Numbered from the stretch's first letter, positions 35,606-47,833 are shown. The stretch: 64,000 nt of DNA from Drosophila miranda (GCF_003369915.1 NW_022881614.1:27845326-27909325), one strand, 5' to 3'. Notes: a model not told the origin generated them from the letters alone. Numbers and translations are program-made.

Positions 35606-36124
35606 TTTATTAATAAGTTTTTCGAAAATTTGGTCTGCTGTCCTTCCGAGCTGTTCTGTTGTTGTTTTTGTTTTTTGTTAATTTTGTCACAATCATTGTT
35701 TACGATTTCGCAGTGAATACCATTTTCCCATTGTGAATGACAATTATTCAGAGTTGCATTTGAAAACCATCGGCTAACTATCGCATAGAAACGTGCGGTT
35801 TAGGAACATCCAAAATGGATGGTGGACTAACTGGGAAATTTTCGGAACGGCAAAACCTTACGGACCATCCCCGAAATGGATGGTGGATGGTGGATGGTCG
35901 TCAGTGTGAATAGCCTATTACACTTATAATATAAGCTAATTAATTGGTTTCTTGGGCGCATTGCAAGCGTAGCAAGGAAGAGTCACTGCATCACCATCCG
36001 AGACGTTCCCTAAGAAGGAAACAAACCCTCCGCGAGAACTAAGGCAGCTATGAGACGCAATGTGTAAGAGTCAGCGCCAACACGACTGTTGCTTCGAGTG
36101 TCAACAAAATAAAATATATGTATT

Positions 36125-36703
36125 ATGACGCGGGCTTTGTCTTTCAGGCGCCACCAAAATTATAACTGGGACGATCCAGATCCAGACAATGTGGAGGATA
36201 TCTTCGCGAGGCCAGCCTACGACGATGATGAGTTTGTCAACCTGGTGCCGTTGGGACACAGACCGAACGGCCACGCCAGATTGGATCGCTATGAGAACAC
36301 GCTAGAAGTCAACGTGCAAGAAGGCGACACCTTGCAAGCGTTGGCGCTCAAAATTTCATTGTTCTGTGGCCGATATCAAACGCCTGAACATGATAGACCG
36401 CGACAATGAGATATACGCTCATCGCATAATTCGCATACCTGTAACAGTGCACAATGTTCTCTTGGGGAATGGAGTTCAGGATGCTCTGCCAGCCGTGCAC
36501 AGAAGCGGCAACAACAGTCCAAGGCACAACAAGAACGGGAGCCTGCCATTGAACGCAACCCACTGGAGGATGCTCGCTAAATGTTGGACGAGAGACTCCT
36601 TGTAGCAGCAGTAAATGCATCTGGCTCGTCGTCTATCAACCATCAACGAGTAAAGCGGCAAGCAAATACTACGAGGGAGCTCATGGGTCTCCAAATGATG
36701 AAG
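36125..36703 (+). pseudogene. LysM-domain protein gene (LYSMD3/4-like), first part, frame-broken
   Basis: Animal LYSMD3/4-type proteins are membrane proteins with one LysM domain. From 36125 (ATG right at the array junction) the frame reads an acidic N-terminus and then the LysM start (LEVNVQEGDTLQALALK). An AAAA run at 36350-36353 shifts the frame; LysM continues one frame over as VADIKRLN and RIIRIPVTVHN. By 36539 coding potential is back in the first frame, where a TAA (36578-36580) interrupts it before DERLLVAAVNASG. The segment ends at a good donor (AAG/GTGAGT, 36703/36704). TTTCAG at 36144-36149 could be an acceptor, so the ATG at the junction may not be the true start. Either a decaying gene or uncorrected indels. 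Confidence 0.7.
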
Positions 36704-38454
<1,751 letters not shown>

Positions 38455-38529
38455 GACTAATTTTATTGGCACTATTTTGTATCCACTGAAGGAGAAACTG
38501 TAATAGATAATATATCCTTCAACTGGCAA

Positions 38530-38535
38530 AATAAA
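38530..38535 (+). terminator. Poly(A) signal of Rpt1
   Basis: AATAAA 75 bp past the Rpt1 stop, followed by an A-rich stretch. Confidence 0.6.
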
Positions 38536-38645
38536 ACAAAAATTTACCTCCGGATGTTTCGCAAGCGATTACATAACATAACATTTAATTGTTCCCCGCC
38601 ATAGCTAATAAATGTCTCTATTTTGTAAACTTTAACGCAGCCAAT

Positions 38646-38885
38646 ATGGAGCGATCGCCGGACGACAGTGCACCTCTGTTGAACGACTTGCTTGTGGACC
38701 GGCATGCTCCTCTGGTGCGTCCCATACCGGGTCCCTCTCTGCGTGCCGTCGATTGGTCCGGCTCTGACTGCGACATGTCCTGGATCTGTCTGCTGATATT
38801 CATACTCGCTCTGTGCGTCGTCATACCGCTGGTCTATGTCGTCTATCTTGCGGAGCATCCACATCACAACCACAGCTCGCAGTAG
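38646..38885 (+). CDS. Small single-pass membrane protein ORF; possible last exon of the LysM gene
   Basis: Open frame of 79 codons: an acidic, Pro-rich N-terminus (PLLNDLLVDRHAPL), then DWSGSDCDMSW, then one strong transmembrane helix at about residues 48-67 and a short His-rich tail. LYSMD3/4 proteins end in a similar DW...W plus transmembrane segment, and the upstream LysM fragment has no membrane segment. I therefore infer that this may be its terminal exon. AG acceptors at 38640 (CGCAG) and at 38653-38654 exist; only the second keeps phase with the donor at 36703. If so, Rpt1 lies in an intron of the LysM gene on the same strand. It may instead be a separate small gene. Confidence 0.55.
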   Translation: MERSPDDSAPLLNDLLVDRHAPLVRPIPGPSLRAVDWSGSDCDMSWICLLIFILALCVVIPLVYVVYLAEHPHHNHSSQ

Positions 38886-39599
38886 CTGGTTATGCCAGCA
38901 CCGAAGTGATCATCATTCCGAATGTACCGGCAACAACTCGTCTCTTTCCTCTCACTCGTTCTAGCTCTACCAGGCGCATTTTAAATGCAGCTGCTGGCCG
39001 TTGAATTTATTTAATATACATATAACCCTAGAAATTTATATGGACTCTTTTTTCGAAATAATAAGGACTTTGTGTACTGTAATTAATTCTCTAAATTGTT
39101 TGGATTATGGTGGGGTCTTCCAAGTTGCTACATGGTCCGTCCTGTTAATCCCAATCTCTACATCGATCCCAAATCTATGTATATTCGTCTGTTGTGAATT
39201 TCAGTTGTGAGATCTCCAAAAGAGCATTGAGTCTATGTAAGATTTATTGATTAGAAGTATGCAACAGTTAAACACGTAGGGGTAAAATGTAACATTTCTT
39301 GGTTAAACTTTAAATAGCTCTGTTACGCCTTATAAGTACATACATACATAATACATATCTTAGGGCTAAAAAAATGATATCCATGGATATAATGGTTATT
39401 AATAATAAATACGGACTACAAGTAACAATTGAAGTTAAGTACATTGTTGTGTGTGTGGGGTAGGTCTCTGGCTGGGAAATGCTGGCCATGGCCATGGCAC
39501 ATAATTTTTGGTGACGATGCGTGGAGTGCTTTACCATTACCGTGCATATTACTCAAGGAATATCCACCGATGGAGGCACATCTCATCCCCTTCGCTTAT
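38886..39599. other. Gene-free interval (3' UTRs)
   Basis: Between the small membrane ORF (plus) and the gene A stop (minus). AT-rich with no supported gene. Probably the convergent 3' untranslated regions of the two neighbours. Confidence 0.5.
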
Positions 39600-40718
39600 T
39601 CACTTAAACTTTAAGTTCTCAAAGAAAGCAATATTGCTCGGGAGAAAGCCATGACGTACTGGGACTGGGGTCACAGGAGAGGCGATAGGTGGGTTCGTGG
39701 AACCGTCCGATTGAATAGATGGATCCCTGTGATTGTAGAAAAGAACTCGGAAACATAACTTTTATTCAACTACACAGAGAACTTACGTTTCGAGGGATGA
39801 TAAGTCAGAGGCGATCGTGGATTCATCGGCTACCTCTGCCATGGAAACAGCATGCTCCTGCTTGTGTCGCCGTGCTAGGGAGGTAGGAGACTTGTCTGAC
39901 GTGTCAGCTGGTAAGGATAGCCGCACCTTGTGTGAAATTATACGTCCATTTGAAAACTCATACTTATATATCGTATTCTACAGTTCTACTCAGATTTACC
40001 TTTGATCGCCATCGTCGCTCGGCTTGCTGGGCTTTGCTGGTCAAGAGGAAGGCCTGGGCCAGAGCTTTCACTGACGGCATTGCATGCACCACCTCATCTT
40101 CTACGGCGGGCTTCTCGGCGACGGGTGTATTAGGCTCCATCTGTCAAGCATATTGTTTAAGGTGGTAAAATCAACCCGTCCTACCTTAATGTTTTTACTC
40201 ACCACATCATCTTCGTCCACAGACAACACTTGACTCGGCTCGATGAGGCATCGTTTTAGCTGGAGAAAGCGGAACGCCGGGGGCGTTGAGCCTCTTGTGG
40301 GGGTGTTCACTGGCGAACCGATTGTGGGCACCGAGTCGGCAGGGCCAAACTGTAGGACAACTGGACGCTCACGCTTTTTGGACACAGATGCGTCTATGGA
40401 GGAAGAGGACACCGATGCGCTCTGAGCTGACTCCATGGATGATGTCGTGGAGGAGCTCGGCTGCTGCTCCGCAGGGGTAGGTCTGATGACCGTGGTCTCC
40501 TGCTTGTTAAAGTCGTAGACGCGCACCGTTTCGGATTCATCGCTGGTGGTTGTCGTTGTTTGCAGGGAGTGAAGCGATGGGTTCGACTGGGTCTCTAGCA
40601 AATCGTCAAATACCTGAGCTGGCAAGGCCGTGTAAACGTTAGCCGCAACTGGTTCCTGTTCCTTATCCTGCTCTTTTGCAGTTGTGGTTGCGTTTTGAGC
40701 CGCCTTTTGATAAGACAT
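39600..40718 (-). CDS. Gene A: uncharacterised Ser/Thr/Pro-rich protein, four exons
   Basis: Not recognised. Start 40718 in a strong fly context (AACAAAAATG). Exon 1 40718-40203 encodes 172 residues: Gln/Lys-rich start, long Ser/Thr tract, then RERPVVLQFGP and FRFLQLKR. It ends at GTG/GTGAGT. Exon 2 40140-40000 (47 codons, phase 0) includes MPSVKALAQAFL and ends AAAG/GTAAAT. Exon 3 ends at 39787 (AAAC/GTAAGT). Exon 4 39726-39600 ends SNIAFFENLKFK and stop. With the best acceptor of exon 3 (39907) the phase does not fit exon 2; an acceptor after ACACAAGCAG would. Either the real exon 3 is shorter or there is an indel. A low-complexity scaffold-like protein is likely. Confidence 0.65.
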
Positions 40719-41406
40719 TTTTGTTTCGATAGGTTGGTTTGCGTGTTGTTGGTTTAGTTGGTTTAGTTGATGGGTGTATTGTTGGTTTAGTGTACATAAG
40801 CAGTTACGGTCAAGTCAACATTCAAACGGAGAGAAGAACAGTGTGCTTTTTAGTGTATTTATGTACATTTGTATGTGTGGCAAAGTTGGTGATTTTATTG
40901 TTGAAAGTTTGTTTGCGTGTTATGTACGAGTGGATGTGGTGTGGTGTGTGGTGTATATCTATAGTATGTTCGATCAAGCAGAATCATGCAAACACTCGTA
41001 ATAGTACATTAGTAACAGCTATTAAAATGGTTTGTTTCGAAATAAAATCCTGTTAGTCATATTCCAAAAGCAACGCCAAACAGTGGGAAAATTTCTATTG
41101 AATATTAATAAGGTTTGGCTGTACTCACCATTGGATAGCTTGTTGGGATACCTACTAAAAACATTTGTTTCATTGCTTGCGTTTTTATTGGTTTGCATAT
41201 AATTTGGCTTTATTCGGAATTAAGGCATATTTTGTAAATATTTCTAGGCATACGATATGTACGTGTGGGGTTGTTGTTTATAAAAAGATCGTTAGCAGAG
41301 TGCATACAGATTGAAACTATTGTTACGTATTATTTATTTAATAAAATTAACAGCAAAATATAATGATTAAAAAACAAACTTTTCATACTCTAGGGCATTA
41401 GCATTA
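40719..41406. other. Upstream region of gene A
   Basis: No ORF with coding character. On the minus strand a donor-like CCAATG/GTGAGTAC near 41131 follows an acceptor-like TTTTTAG near 41157, so a very small 5' exon of gene A may lie here. If so, the transposon nest to the right sits inside a gene A intron. Otherwise AT-rich. Confidence 0.3.
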
Positions 41407-43001
41407 GGTTAGGTTAGGTTAAGGCGGTAGCCGGGAGGGGGGGATAAGAGCCTCCCGCCCCCAAGCTCACTTGGACCTATAAAAGGTCCGTTGTGTTGCC
41501 GCATGGGCATGTGCCCCTTCGCGTTGCCCAAACCGTGAGAGCATACTACTGCAGGTTAAGGGCAGTCCCATCCGGTGGCTTGGATGTATTTGGACAAGGT
41601 CCCTGGTTTGATTACGGACAGGTCCGAAATGTCCGTGAGGAAAGCGGCCCCGAGAATACGAAGACGACGATTTCCAAGGGCTGGGCAGTGGCAGAAGAAG
41701 TGGGGGACCGATTCCTCCTCCTCCTCGTCGCGACAACTCCTGCAGAAGTCGTTATGAGGGATTGACAGTCTAGAGGCGTGAGTGCCGATCTGCCAGTGTC
41801 CCGTAATGGCTCTAGTAACTGCAGAGCACTGTGCTCTGCTGAGTTTATACAGCTCTGCTGAGCGCTTCTTCGATCGATATGGCCATATCAATCTTGAGAC
41901 TTTACAGGAAACGGTTTGCTGCCATCTCCTATTGGCATTTTGCTCGAACAATTCGTGCGTTAGGAGCCTGCACGTAGCCAAGGGCATCGCTACTTGCTCC
42001 CTCTCCGGTAGGAGAGGAATCGTAGTACCCTGCCTGGCTAGCTCGTCGGCGGCGTCATTCCCCTCGATGTCCCTGTGGCCGGGGACCCATATAAGGAAGA
42101 GATCTAACTGCTCTGCGATCTCGTGCAGAGACCTGCGGCAGTCATTTACAGTCGCTGAGTTCGACGATATTGAGCCTAGAGCTTTGATAGCTGCTTGGCT
42201 GTCCGAGAAGACGCACACTAAGTGCGTATCTAGAAGTAATTTGGAGACGATCGAAATGGCCTCCTTGATGGCTTCAACCTCCGCTTGGAACACACTACAG
42301 TGATCCGGGAGCCTGAAGCAATGACTGATGTTCAGCTCGCTGCAGTAGACTCCGCCTCCCACGCGGCCGTCTAGCTTTGAGCCATCAGTGTAGAAGTGGA
42401 CCGCATTTGCAGGTCCTGGTTCGCCCATCTCCCAGTCCTCCCTAGATGGGATTGATACCTGGAAGGGCGTCGAGAGGTGATCACTGGGGATACAGTAATC
42501 TGTCCTCTCTGGTAATTGCGGGAGTCTCATCAGGATTCCCGAGTGCCCAACCGCGGATGCTTTCCACAGTCTGGCTTCTCTCATACTGAGGGCGGAAAGT
42601 GTTGCCACCTTCTTTCCCATGAGATCCACAGGGAGGAGGTCCAGCACTGTATCCAGGGCTTCCCCTGGAGTAGTGCGTAGCCCGCCAGTTATGCATAGCT
42701 CTGCCATGCGTTGAACTCTGCTGAGTTTATTGAGGCATGTCCTTCTGTCCAAGGCTGGCCACCATACCACCACTCCATAGAGCATGATTGGTCGTATGAT
42801 GGCGGTGTAGAGCCACCGAACTATATAGGGGGTCATTCCCCATTTTAGTCCGATGGCTTTCCTGCAAGTATAGAGGGCCACTGTGGCCTTCTTTACTCTA
42901 TCCTCTATGCTCAATTTCCAATCGAGCTTTCTAGGATTAGGCCAAGATACTTGGCGTTGTTGCTGAAGACTAGCGTTTCCCCACATAGTCTTGGGGGAAA
43001 C
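41407..43001 (-). mobile_element. 5'-truncated non-LTR retrotransposon (RNase H-bearing, LOA/R1-like)
   Basis: Flanked by the 12-bp direct repeat GCATTAGCATTA at 41395-41406 and 43003-43014 (13 bp with the preceding G), a clear target-site duplication. Read on the minus strand it ends in AACCT repeats rather than poly(A). About 1.6 kb remains, with the 5' end truncated within ORF2. Confidence 0.85.
41556..42986 (-). pseudogene. ORF2 C-terminal part: RT thumb, RNase H, Cys motif
   Basis: Open frame of 476 codons with no true start, because the element is truncated. It begins in the region after the reverse-transcriptase palm (LYTAIIRPIMLYGVVVWWP). RNase H follows with VHFYTDGSKLDG, VFQAEVEAIKEA, VFSDSQAAI and GNDAADELARQ, giving all four acidic positions. 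The C-terminus has CRSCRDEEEEESVPHFFCHC, a CxxC...HxxxC zinc motif common in LOA and R1-group elements. No stop or frameshift inside, so relatively young. Confidence 0.8.
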
Positions 43002-43060
43002 GGCATTAGCATTACATTACATAGATATTTTCTAAATAAAATTACGAATTGGATATATAT

Positions 43061-43653
43061 AGTGACATATCCATAATTCCCCACATCCCATACACATTAT
43101 GTTTATGTACAATTCATCCACCCCATCCACACAAGTAACAGGACCCCACTCAAGAATCAATAACTGTTTCTACCCATACTCCAAGCTAGGGCCCCCCATA
43201 ATATAAACAATGGACCACATTGTTTCATCAACATTAGAATCACGCCACTCTCGAGAAATCGATTCTTTAGAATCACGCCACTCATGAGGACCAATCAAAG
43301 CTAGACATAAAACCAAGGAGTATCACATTCCTAGCTCCGTCATGTAATGCAACACCGATCGCCAGCAGGATGCCTTTCATCAAAGCCGACGCATCCCCAA
43401 ATATCGATCCAGGCAGGTACGCCACCGACACGAAGATGCAGCCGAGGAAAGCAACGCCCGAAGCCAGAGTCGGGAGTTCCAAGAGAAGGGCTCATGGAAA
43501 CTAGCCAGCAGCAGAGAGATCAGTTCCGTTTGAGACAAGCAGACCCAAAGTCAAGTCGGGGAATTCATTTAAATCTTGTGACATAAAGATATTTAAGTTG
43601 TAAAATAAAAGTCTTTTTTAAAAAACTTAAAATCGAGTTGCGGATATTTAACT
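43061..43653 (+). repeat. Errantivirus-like element, 5' LTR
   Basis: 593 bp. Differs from the 3' LTR by small indels (for example near 43370 and 43515) and substitutions. Confidence 0.9.
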
Positions 43654-43670
43654 GGCGCAGTCGGTAGGAT
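43653..43670 (+). other. Primer-binding site
   Basis: TGGCGCAGTCGGTAGGAT overlaps the last LTR base; it resembles the tRNA-Ser-type primer site known for the 17.6/297 group. Confidence 0.7.
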
Positions 43671-43962
43671 TTCGTTTAAAATTAACTCCTATATTTCGGT
43701 AATGGTCAGCTTGTGTAATTTCTAATTACGGTGATCACGTAATCCCGGAATCGTTAATAAAATTGTGAAATCCGCCAAAGAACCTATGTGTTACGAGCAC
43801 ATACGATTTGCAAAACTAAAATTAAGTGAACTGAAGTAAGCGGAGATAGTGATCCACCAAGAACAGTGAAACACTAAATACAAAATCAAAAAACTTACAA
43901 GTGAACCAAAATAAAGTTCAAAACTACTGAAAACAAAACAAAACCCAATCAACACCAACAAC

Positions 43963-44737
43963 ATGGCGTTACCACCACCATGATTGAGCGAAATCCACTT
44001 GAACCAGGCACTGCTGTCGATCAGACAAATACCTGCCTATGACGGTTCATCTGGACAGCTAAGCTCATTTATCAAACGAATCGAATATATCCATTATATC
44101 GATTATATCCAACTGAAGATCTTCGCCAACAAAGGATCCTATTTGGAGCGACCGAGATCCAACTGTCAGGAGAGGCACAACGCATATCGCAAATGATACA
44201 ACCCAACACGTGGCTCGAACTGAAGACGGCGCTGATCAACGAGTTCAAAAATCACACACCATATGAAGAACTCTTACGACAACTATACACCACCAGATTC
44301 AACGGCAGTCTTCGTAAGTTTATAGAAGAATTAGAGATAAAAGCATTATTAATAAACAATAAGCTAAACTTAGAAAACATACCAGAAAATAATGTCATTT
44401 ATAAAAACGCTTTGAACAACACAATTAAAGATGTCATTACTCGAAAACTTCCTGACAGAATGTTCATGACCTTAGCAAGAAAAGATATTACCACATTGTC
44501 TAATCTTAAGAAGGCAGCACAAGAAGAAGGATTGTACGAAGCTAGTACAACAGATTCAGGTACAAATAAAGATCAATCGAAATCGTCTCAATCAAATCGA
44601 AAGAATGTTGGAAACTATTATCCAAATTATAATACTACTAACTATCACAATCAAACTCAGAGTTCATCTGGAACAGGTCAGACTAATCGAACAAATCAAA
44701 ATCAAAATTCCCAAAATCCTGGATTATACAATGAGTT
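43963..44737 (+). pseudogene. gag, 5' part, broken
   Basis: Structural capsid-type polyprotein of the element. An ATG at 43963 is followed six codons later by a TGA (43981-43983). The frame stays open to 44196 and then continues in another frame from about 44140, so there is at least one frameshift. The C-terminal half is rich in Asn, Gln, Ser and Thr. The reading frame is cut at 44737 by the BEL insertion; the rest lies at 48184-48370. Confidence 0.75.
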
Positions 44738-45109
44738 TGTTCGGAGCAGAACCCAGCCGATTAGCTGCTTGCCAAATAGCACCTAATTCTTGGCCCTCAG
44801 CCGCTTATTTTGTTTGTTACTTATGTCTATGTCACTCATTTGTTTGTTAAAGCTTTGCGCTTGCTTGCCCTGCTAAACGCTCTCTGCCAGCTCGCTCTTC
44901 GCTATCTCCGCTTTGCGTCTGCCTACCGACGTCGGCCGAGCGAAGCTGCGCTTAGCGATCGGAGCGGCAATGTAAAGGGCAGGCAAGCCACACTTGCAAT
45001 TTGGATGTCACGCATTAAAGAACATATCGTAATTTTATTTCTGCGCCGAGTTTTGTTTAATTCGAAATAATTAGTCGGCCGATTGGGGATAAAAAACATT
45101 ATCTCCACA
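44738..45109 (+). repeat. BEL element 5' LTR
   Basis: 372 bp, near-identical to 47807-48178 (C/A and C/G differences near 44858 and 44873). Confidence 0.92.
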
Positions 45110-45483
45110 TAAAATTTGGTGACCCCGACGTGATCTCTGAGTTGCAGTGTCAATTAATAATCATTCGCGATCGACATTCGTTAGCCCTAGCAAATTTTCG
45201 GCGGTTAAGCACAATTCGGTGCTAAAACACACTTACATACACCTACATACACGCATTGCTGGCTATTAATTTCTCTGTCGCGACAATTCGGTCAGTGCAG
45301 TGCGGTAGGCAGTGCAGCGAACTCACTAATACACACAAGCGGAGTACAAAGCGGAATCGGACAGCTCGCACAGCCGCACAGCTAAAGGCATTAGCTGTAA
45401 TCCCTTTGCTTTCGGTTCCCACGTTTATACGTATACAGGGTGTCTTTTTCGGTCGTGCTGAATGACTCTTTTAAAACCTCAAC

Positions 45484-47388
45484 ATGGCAGCACCTGAGCC
45501 TACCAATGTCGCAAACGCAGCAATGCCGAGTGATGTAGATTTCTACAAGCACAAGGCCGAGTCCATCGCGCGCCAACTAAAGGCCATGGATCGCTTTCTT
45601 ACCAAGGAAGAGCTTGCCGAGTTAGATGAGGCAGAACTTCAAGCTCGCTTAGAGCAAATCGAGCGAATGAATGCGGATTTCGATGCCGCTCAAACGAGCC
45701 TTGAAAGGCTGGATTTCCTGCAGTTAGCCCATGATGCCCGGCTGGACTTTTCGAATGTTTATGTCAAGGTTAGGTCCAGGCTGTCGCGGGAGTTGATGGC
45801 TGCTCGCACGGTAAATGTTGCCAATTCAACGGCTCGGCATACTCTCGAGGGGAATTCGTCGTTGTTCGCCTATAATAGTATAGGCCGTTCTCGAATGCCC
45901 GAGTTGCAGCTTCCGCGATTCGGTGGGAACTACATGGATTGGCCAGAATTCCACTCGATGTTCTCGACAATGGTGCACAAAGACCATCGTGTACCAATCA
46001 TCGAAAAATTCCAATATCTTCGTGGATGTCTAGATGGTGCTGCGCTGGATACGATTCGTTCCTTGGAACTTTCTGAGGAGAATTACGACAAGGCGTTGAA
46101 TTTACTAATGTTGCGATTCGATAATAAACTGTTACATTTTCAGGCACACGTCAAGGCTATTTTCGGGCTGCAAGGGGTGGAGAAGGGCTCGGCTATCGGC
46201 TTGCGCGCGCTCAGCGACAAAATCAATTCGCACTTGCGTGCACTTCAGACCTTGGCGACCCCGCAGGAGATATCCGATGGGTTGCTGATCTTCATCATAG
46301 GCACGAAACTGGACCACAAAACAAAGGAGAAATGGGAAGAGAACTTGCCGACGTCAGGACTGCCTCGGTGGTCAAGCATGGCCTCATTTCTGGAAGCGAG
46401 ATGTCGGATGCTGGAGAATTTGGGATCAGCCATGGCAACAAGTCCTAGTCAACAGGTGGGAGAAGACAAACCTGTCACCCTTATCACCTCCAGTAACGAC
46501 CATCCTAACCCCATATGTAACCATTGCAATTCCTCCGAGCATTACATATCTAGATGTCAGGCATTCCTGAATCTCTCTGCGTTTGAACGATACAAAGAAG
46601 CAAAGAAGAGCCGCTTGTGTTTGAACTGCCTCAACAAAGGCCATGAATTGCAGAGGTGCAGGTCAGGACTTTGCAGGCATTGCCAGGCCAAACATCACAC
46701 GCTACTCCACATTCCATCGGGAACTGGTGCTTCATCTTCCTCTTCACCGGCCGAGGAATCGATCCAGCAAGAGGCCGCGACTGTGCTTCTAGCAAGCGGG
46801 TGTTCCAGCCCTCCCCCCTCGATCCAGAAATCTCAGCCTAGCCAGAACGTGTTGCTACCTACTGCCCTCGTCCATGTAACAGATCGTTATGGAGCACTTA
46901 TCCCATGTCGTGCCATTTTGGATTCTGCATCACAGGCAAACTTTGTAACATCTAGACTTGCTGATCAGTTGCAGTTGGATCATCGCTCGTCTTATGTTCA
47001 CATCTCTGGAATCGGAGATTCCATTCTACCTTCGAGCAAGTCTGTACATATAGTTGTACAATCCCAGGACGCAAGCTATCGAGCTTCCTTCGCTGCAATT
47101 GTCACCAACTCAATTACGGAAATGCAGCCTAACTTCGGCGTAGACGCAAAGGATTGGCCAATGCCGAATAATCTAAAACTAGCTGATCCTAATTTCTCCA
47201 AGCCCCAACGTATCGATTTGTTGATAGGTTCTGGTTTGTTCTTCGATTTAATGTGCGTCGAACAGATTCGACTATCAGCCCAATTGCCAACATTGCAGGA
47301 GACAAAACTTGGTTGGATAGTATCAGGAAGCATTGATAGCTCGGAGAATAAGCGTGCAGCTTTAACCGCTTTTGAAAATTCCTCGTGA
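45484..47388 (+). CDS. BEL gag-protease ORF
   Basis: 634 codons, open from 45484 (AACATGG). Pao/BEL gag with an N-terminal coiled region, then the DUF1759-type capsid block (MPELQLPRFGGNYMDWPEF, residues ~138-156). Two or three zinc knuckles follow around residues 345-420 (CNHCNSSEHYISRC, CLNCLNKGHELQRC, CRHCQAKHH). Next is a retropepsin-like domain with a DSAS active-site motif (CRAILDSASQANFV), Ser replacing the usual Gly/Thr context as in BEL proteases. It ends at LGWIVSGS followed by a short tail. Because the frame is intact, this copy could still provide particle protein. Confidence 0.85.
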   Translation: MAAPEPTNVANAAMPSDVDFYKHKAESIARQLKAMDRFLTKEELAELDEAELQARLEQIERMNADFDAAQTSLERLDFLQLAHDARLDFSNVYVKVRSRLSRELMAARTVNVANSTARHTLEGNSSLFAYNSIGRSRMPELQLPRFGGNYMDWPEFHSMFSTMVHKDHRVPIIEKFQYLRGCLDGAALDTIRSLELSEENYDKALNLLMLRFDNKLLHFQAHVKAIFGLQGVEKGSAIGLRALSDKINSHLRALQTLATPQEISDGLLIFIIGTKLDHKTKEKWEENLPTSGLPRWSSMASFLEARCRMLENLGSAMATSPSQQVGEDKPVTLITSSNDHPNPICNHCNSSEHYISRCQAFLNLSAFERYKEAKKSRLCLNCLNKGHELQRCRSGLCRHCQAKHHTLLHIPSGTGASSSSSPAEESIQQEAATVLLASGCSSPPPSIQKSQPSQNVLLPTALVHVTDRYGALIPCRAILDSASQANFVTSRLADQLQLDHRSSYVHISGIGDSILPSSKSVHIVVQSQDASYRASFAAIVTNSITEMQPNFGVDAKDWPMPNNLKLADPNFSKPQRIDLLIGSGLFFDLMCVEQIRLSAQLPTLQETKLGWIVSGSIDSSENKRAALTAFENSS

Positions 47389-47833
47389 CGATTTTCGACC
47401 CACAACGCTGGAGTACCAAAACTTAGAGCAGCAATGCAGGAAGCAGCTGCTCGAGTGCCAGGTGCAAGTGGAAAAACTGCGATCGGAGAATCAGGAACTG
47501 CAGCGCGATCTCTTCCATATATTAAAAACCTACATATCCACGCCAAATGAAATTCAACTTTCAACAGTTTCTACATTGCCAAATTTCCTGCCATTCTATG
47601 CAATTACAGAGGTTCCCGATGATCAAGACGTAATCACGACAAGCCGCCTTCGTAAAGAAGCGCCGATTGCTGCGTTCGACGATCATCCCAGCGTAGCCGC
47701 CAGCTGCGCCCAAGCAAGCATCTTCAAGAGGGCCGTTGGAAAAATAGCGGTTCTGCCCCTTCAGGATGGATCTGTTGAAAGCCTTTGCCTTCCAACGGGG
47801 GGTGAATGTTCGGAGCAGAACCCAGCCGATTAG
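47372..47833 (+). CDS. BEL 3' ORF with coiled-coil segment, pol replaced
   Basis: A second frame overlaps the gag stop. From about 47400 to 47560 it encodes a strongly heptad-like segment (LEYQNLEQQCRKQLLECQ and onward, rich in Leu, Gln and Glu) that is not part of any BEL domain I know. It then runs through a stretch ending in KIAVLPLQDGSVESLCLP and stops just inside the 3' LTR. RT and integrase would be expected here. The coiled coil may be a captured host exon or an unusual 3' gene. No ATG starts the frame, so translation would need frameshifting or splicing. Confidence 0.45.
   Translation: MKIPRDDFRPTTLEYQNLEQQCRKQLLECQVQVEKLRSENQELQRDLFHILKTYISTPNEIQLSTVSTLPNFLPFYAITEVPDDQDVITTSRLRKEAPIAAFDDHPSVAASCAQASIFKRAVGKIAVLPLQDGSVESLCLPTGGECSEQNPAD

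Larger units (their letters stand above)
32162..35911 (+). mobile_element. Harbinger-type transposon, U7 (rightmost) copy
   Basis: Same structure, with the LTR-like insertion at 34968-35394. The catalytic Asp is intact. The nested fragment lacks the 3-bp insertion and has the Arg variant of U1-U2. Private substitutions are more frequent here (for example Gly-to-Trp beside the catalytic Glu, and several changes in 35130-35720), as expected for an edge copy that exchanges less with its neighbours. Confidence 0.75.
1..36124. repeat. Tandem array, ~7.5 copies of a 4.79-kb chimeric unit
   Basis: One segment of 4,786-4,790 bp is repeated head to tail with no spacer and roughly 99% identity by eye. 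Using the junction 2606/2607 as unit start, the units are U0 1-2606 (partial, cut by the window edge), U1 2607-7393, U2 7394-12180, U3 12181-16969, U4 16970-21759, U5 21760-26548, U6 26549-31338 and U7 31339-36124. Each full unit reads: truncated SDR gene (minus), its 5' flank, a Harbinger-type transposon with two nested insertions, then about 210 bp of flank. U7 is the only unit whose right edge continues into unique DNA (the LysM gene). Copy number in the real genome could differ, since assemblers collapse or expand such arrays. Confidence 0.97.

Noticed and set aside
41782-42303. 173-codon plus-strand ORF
   Set aside because: Antisense to the RNase H domain of the non-LTR element.
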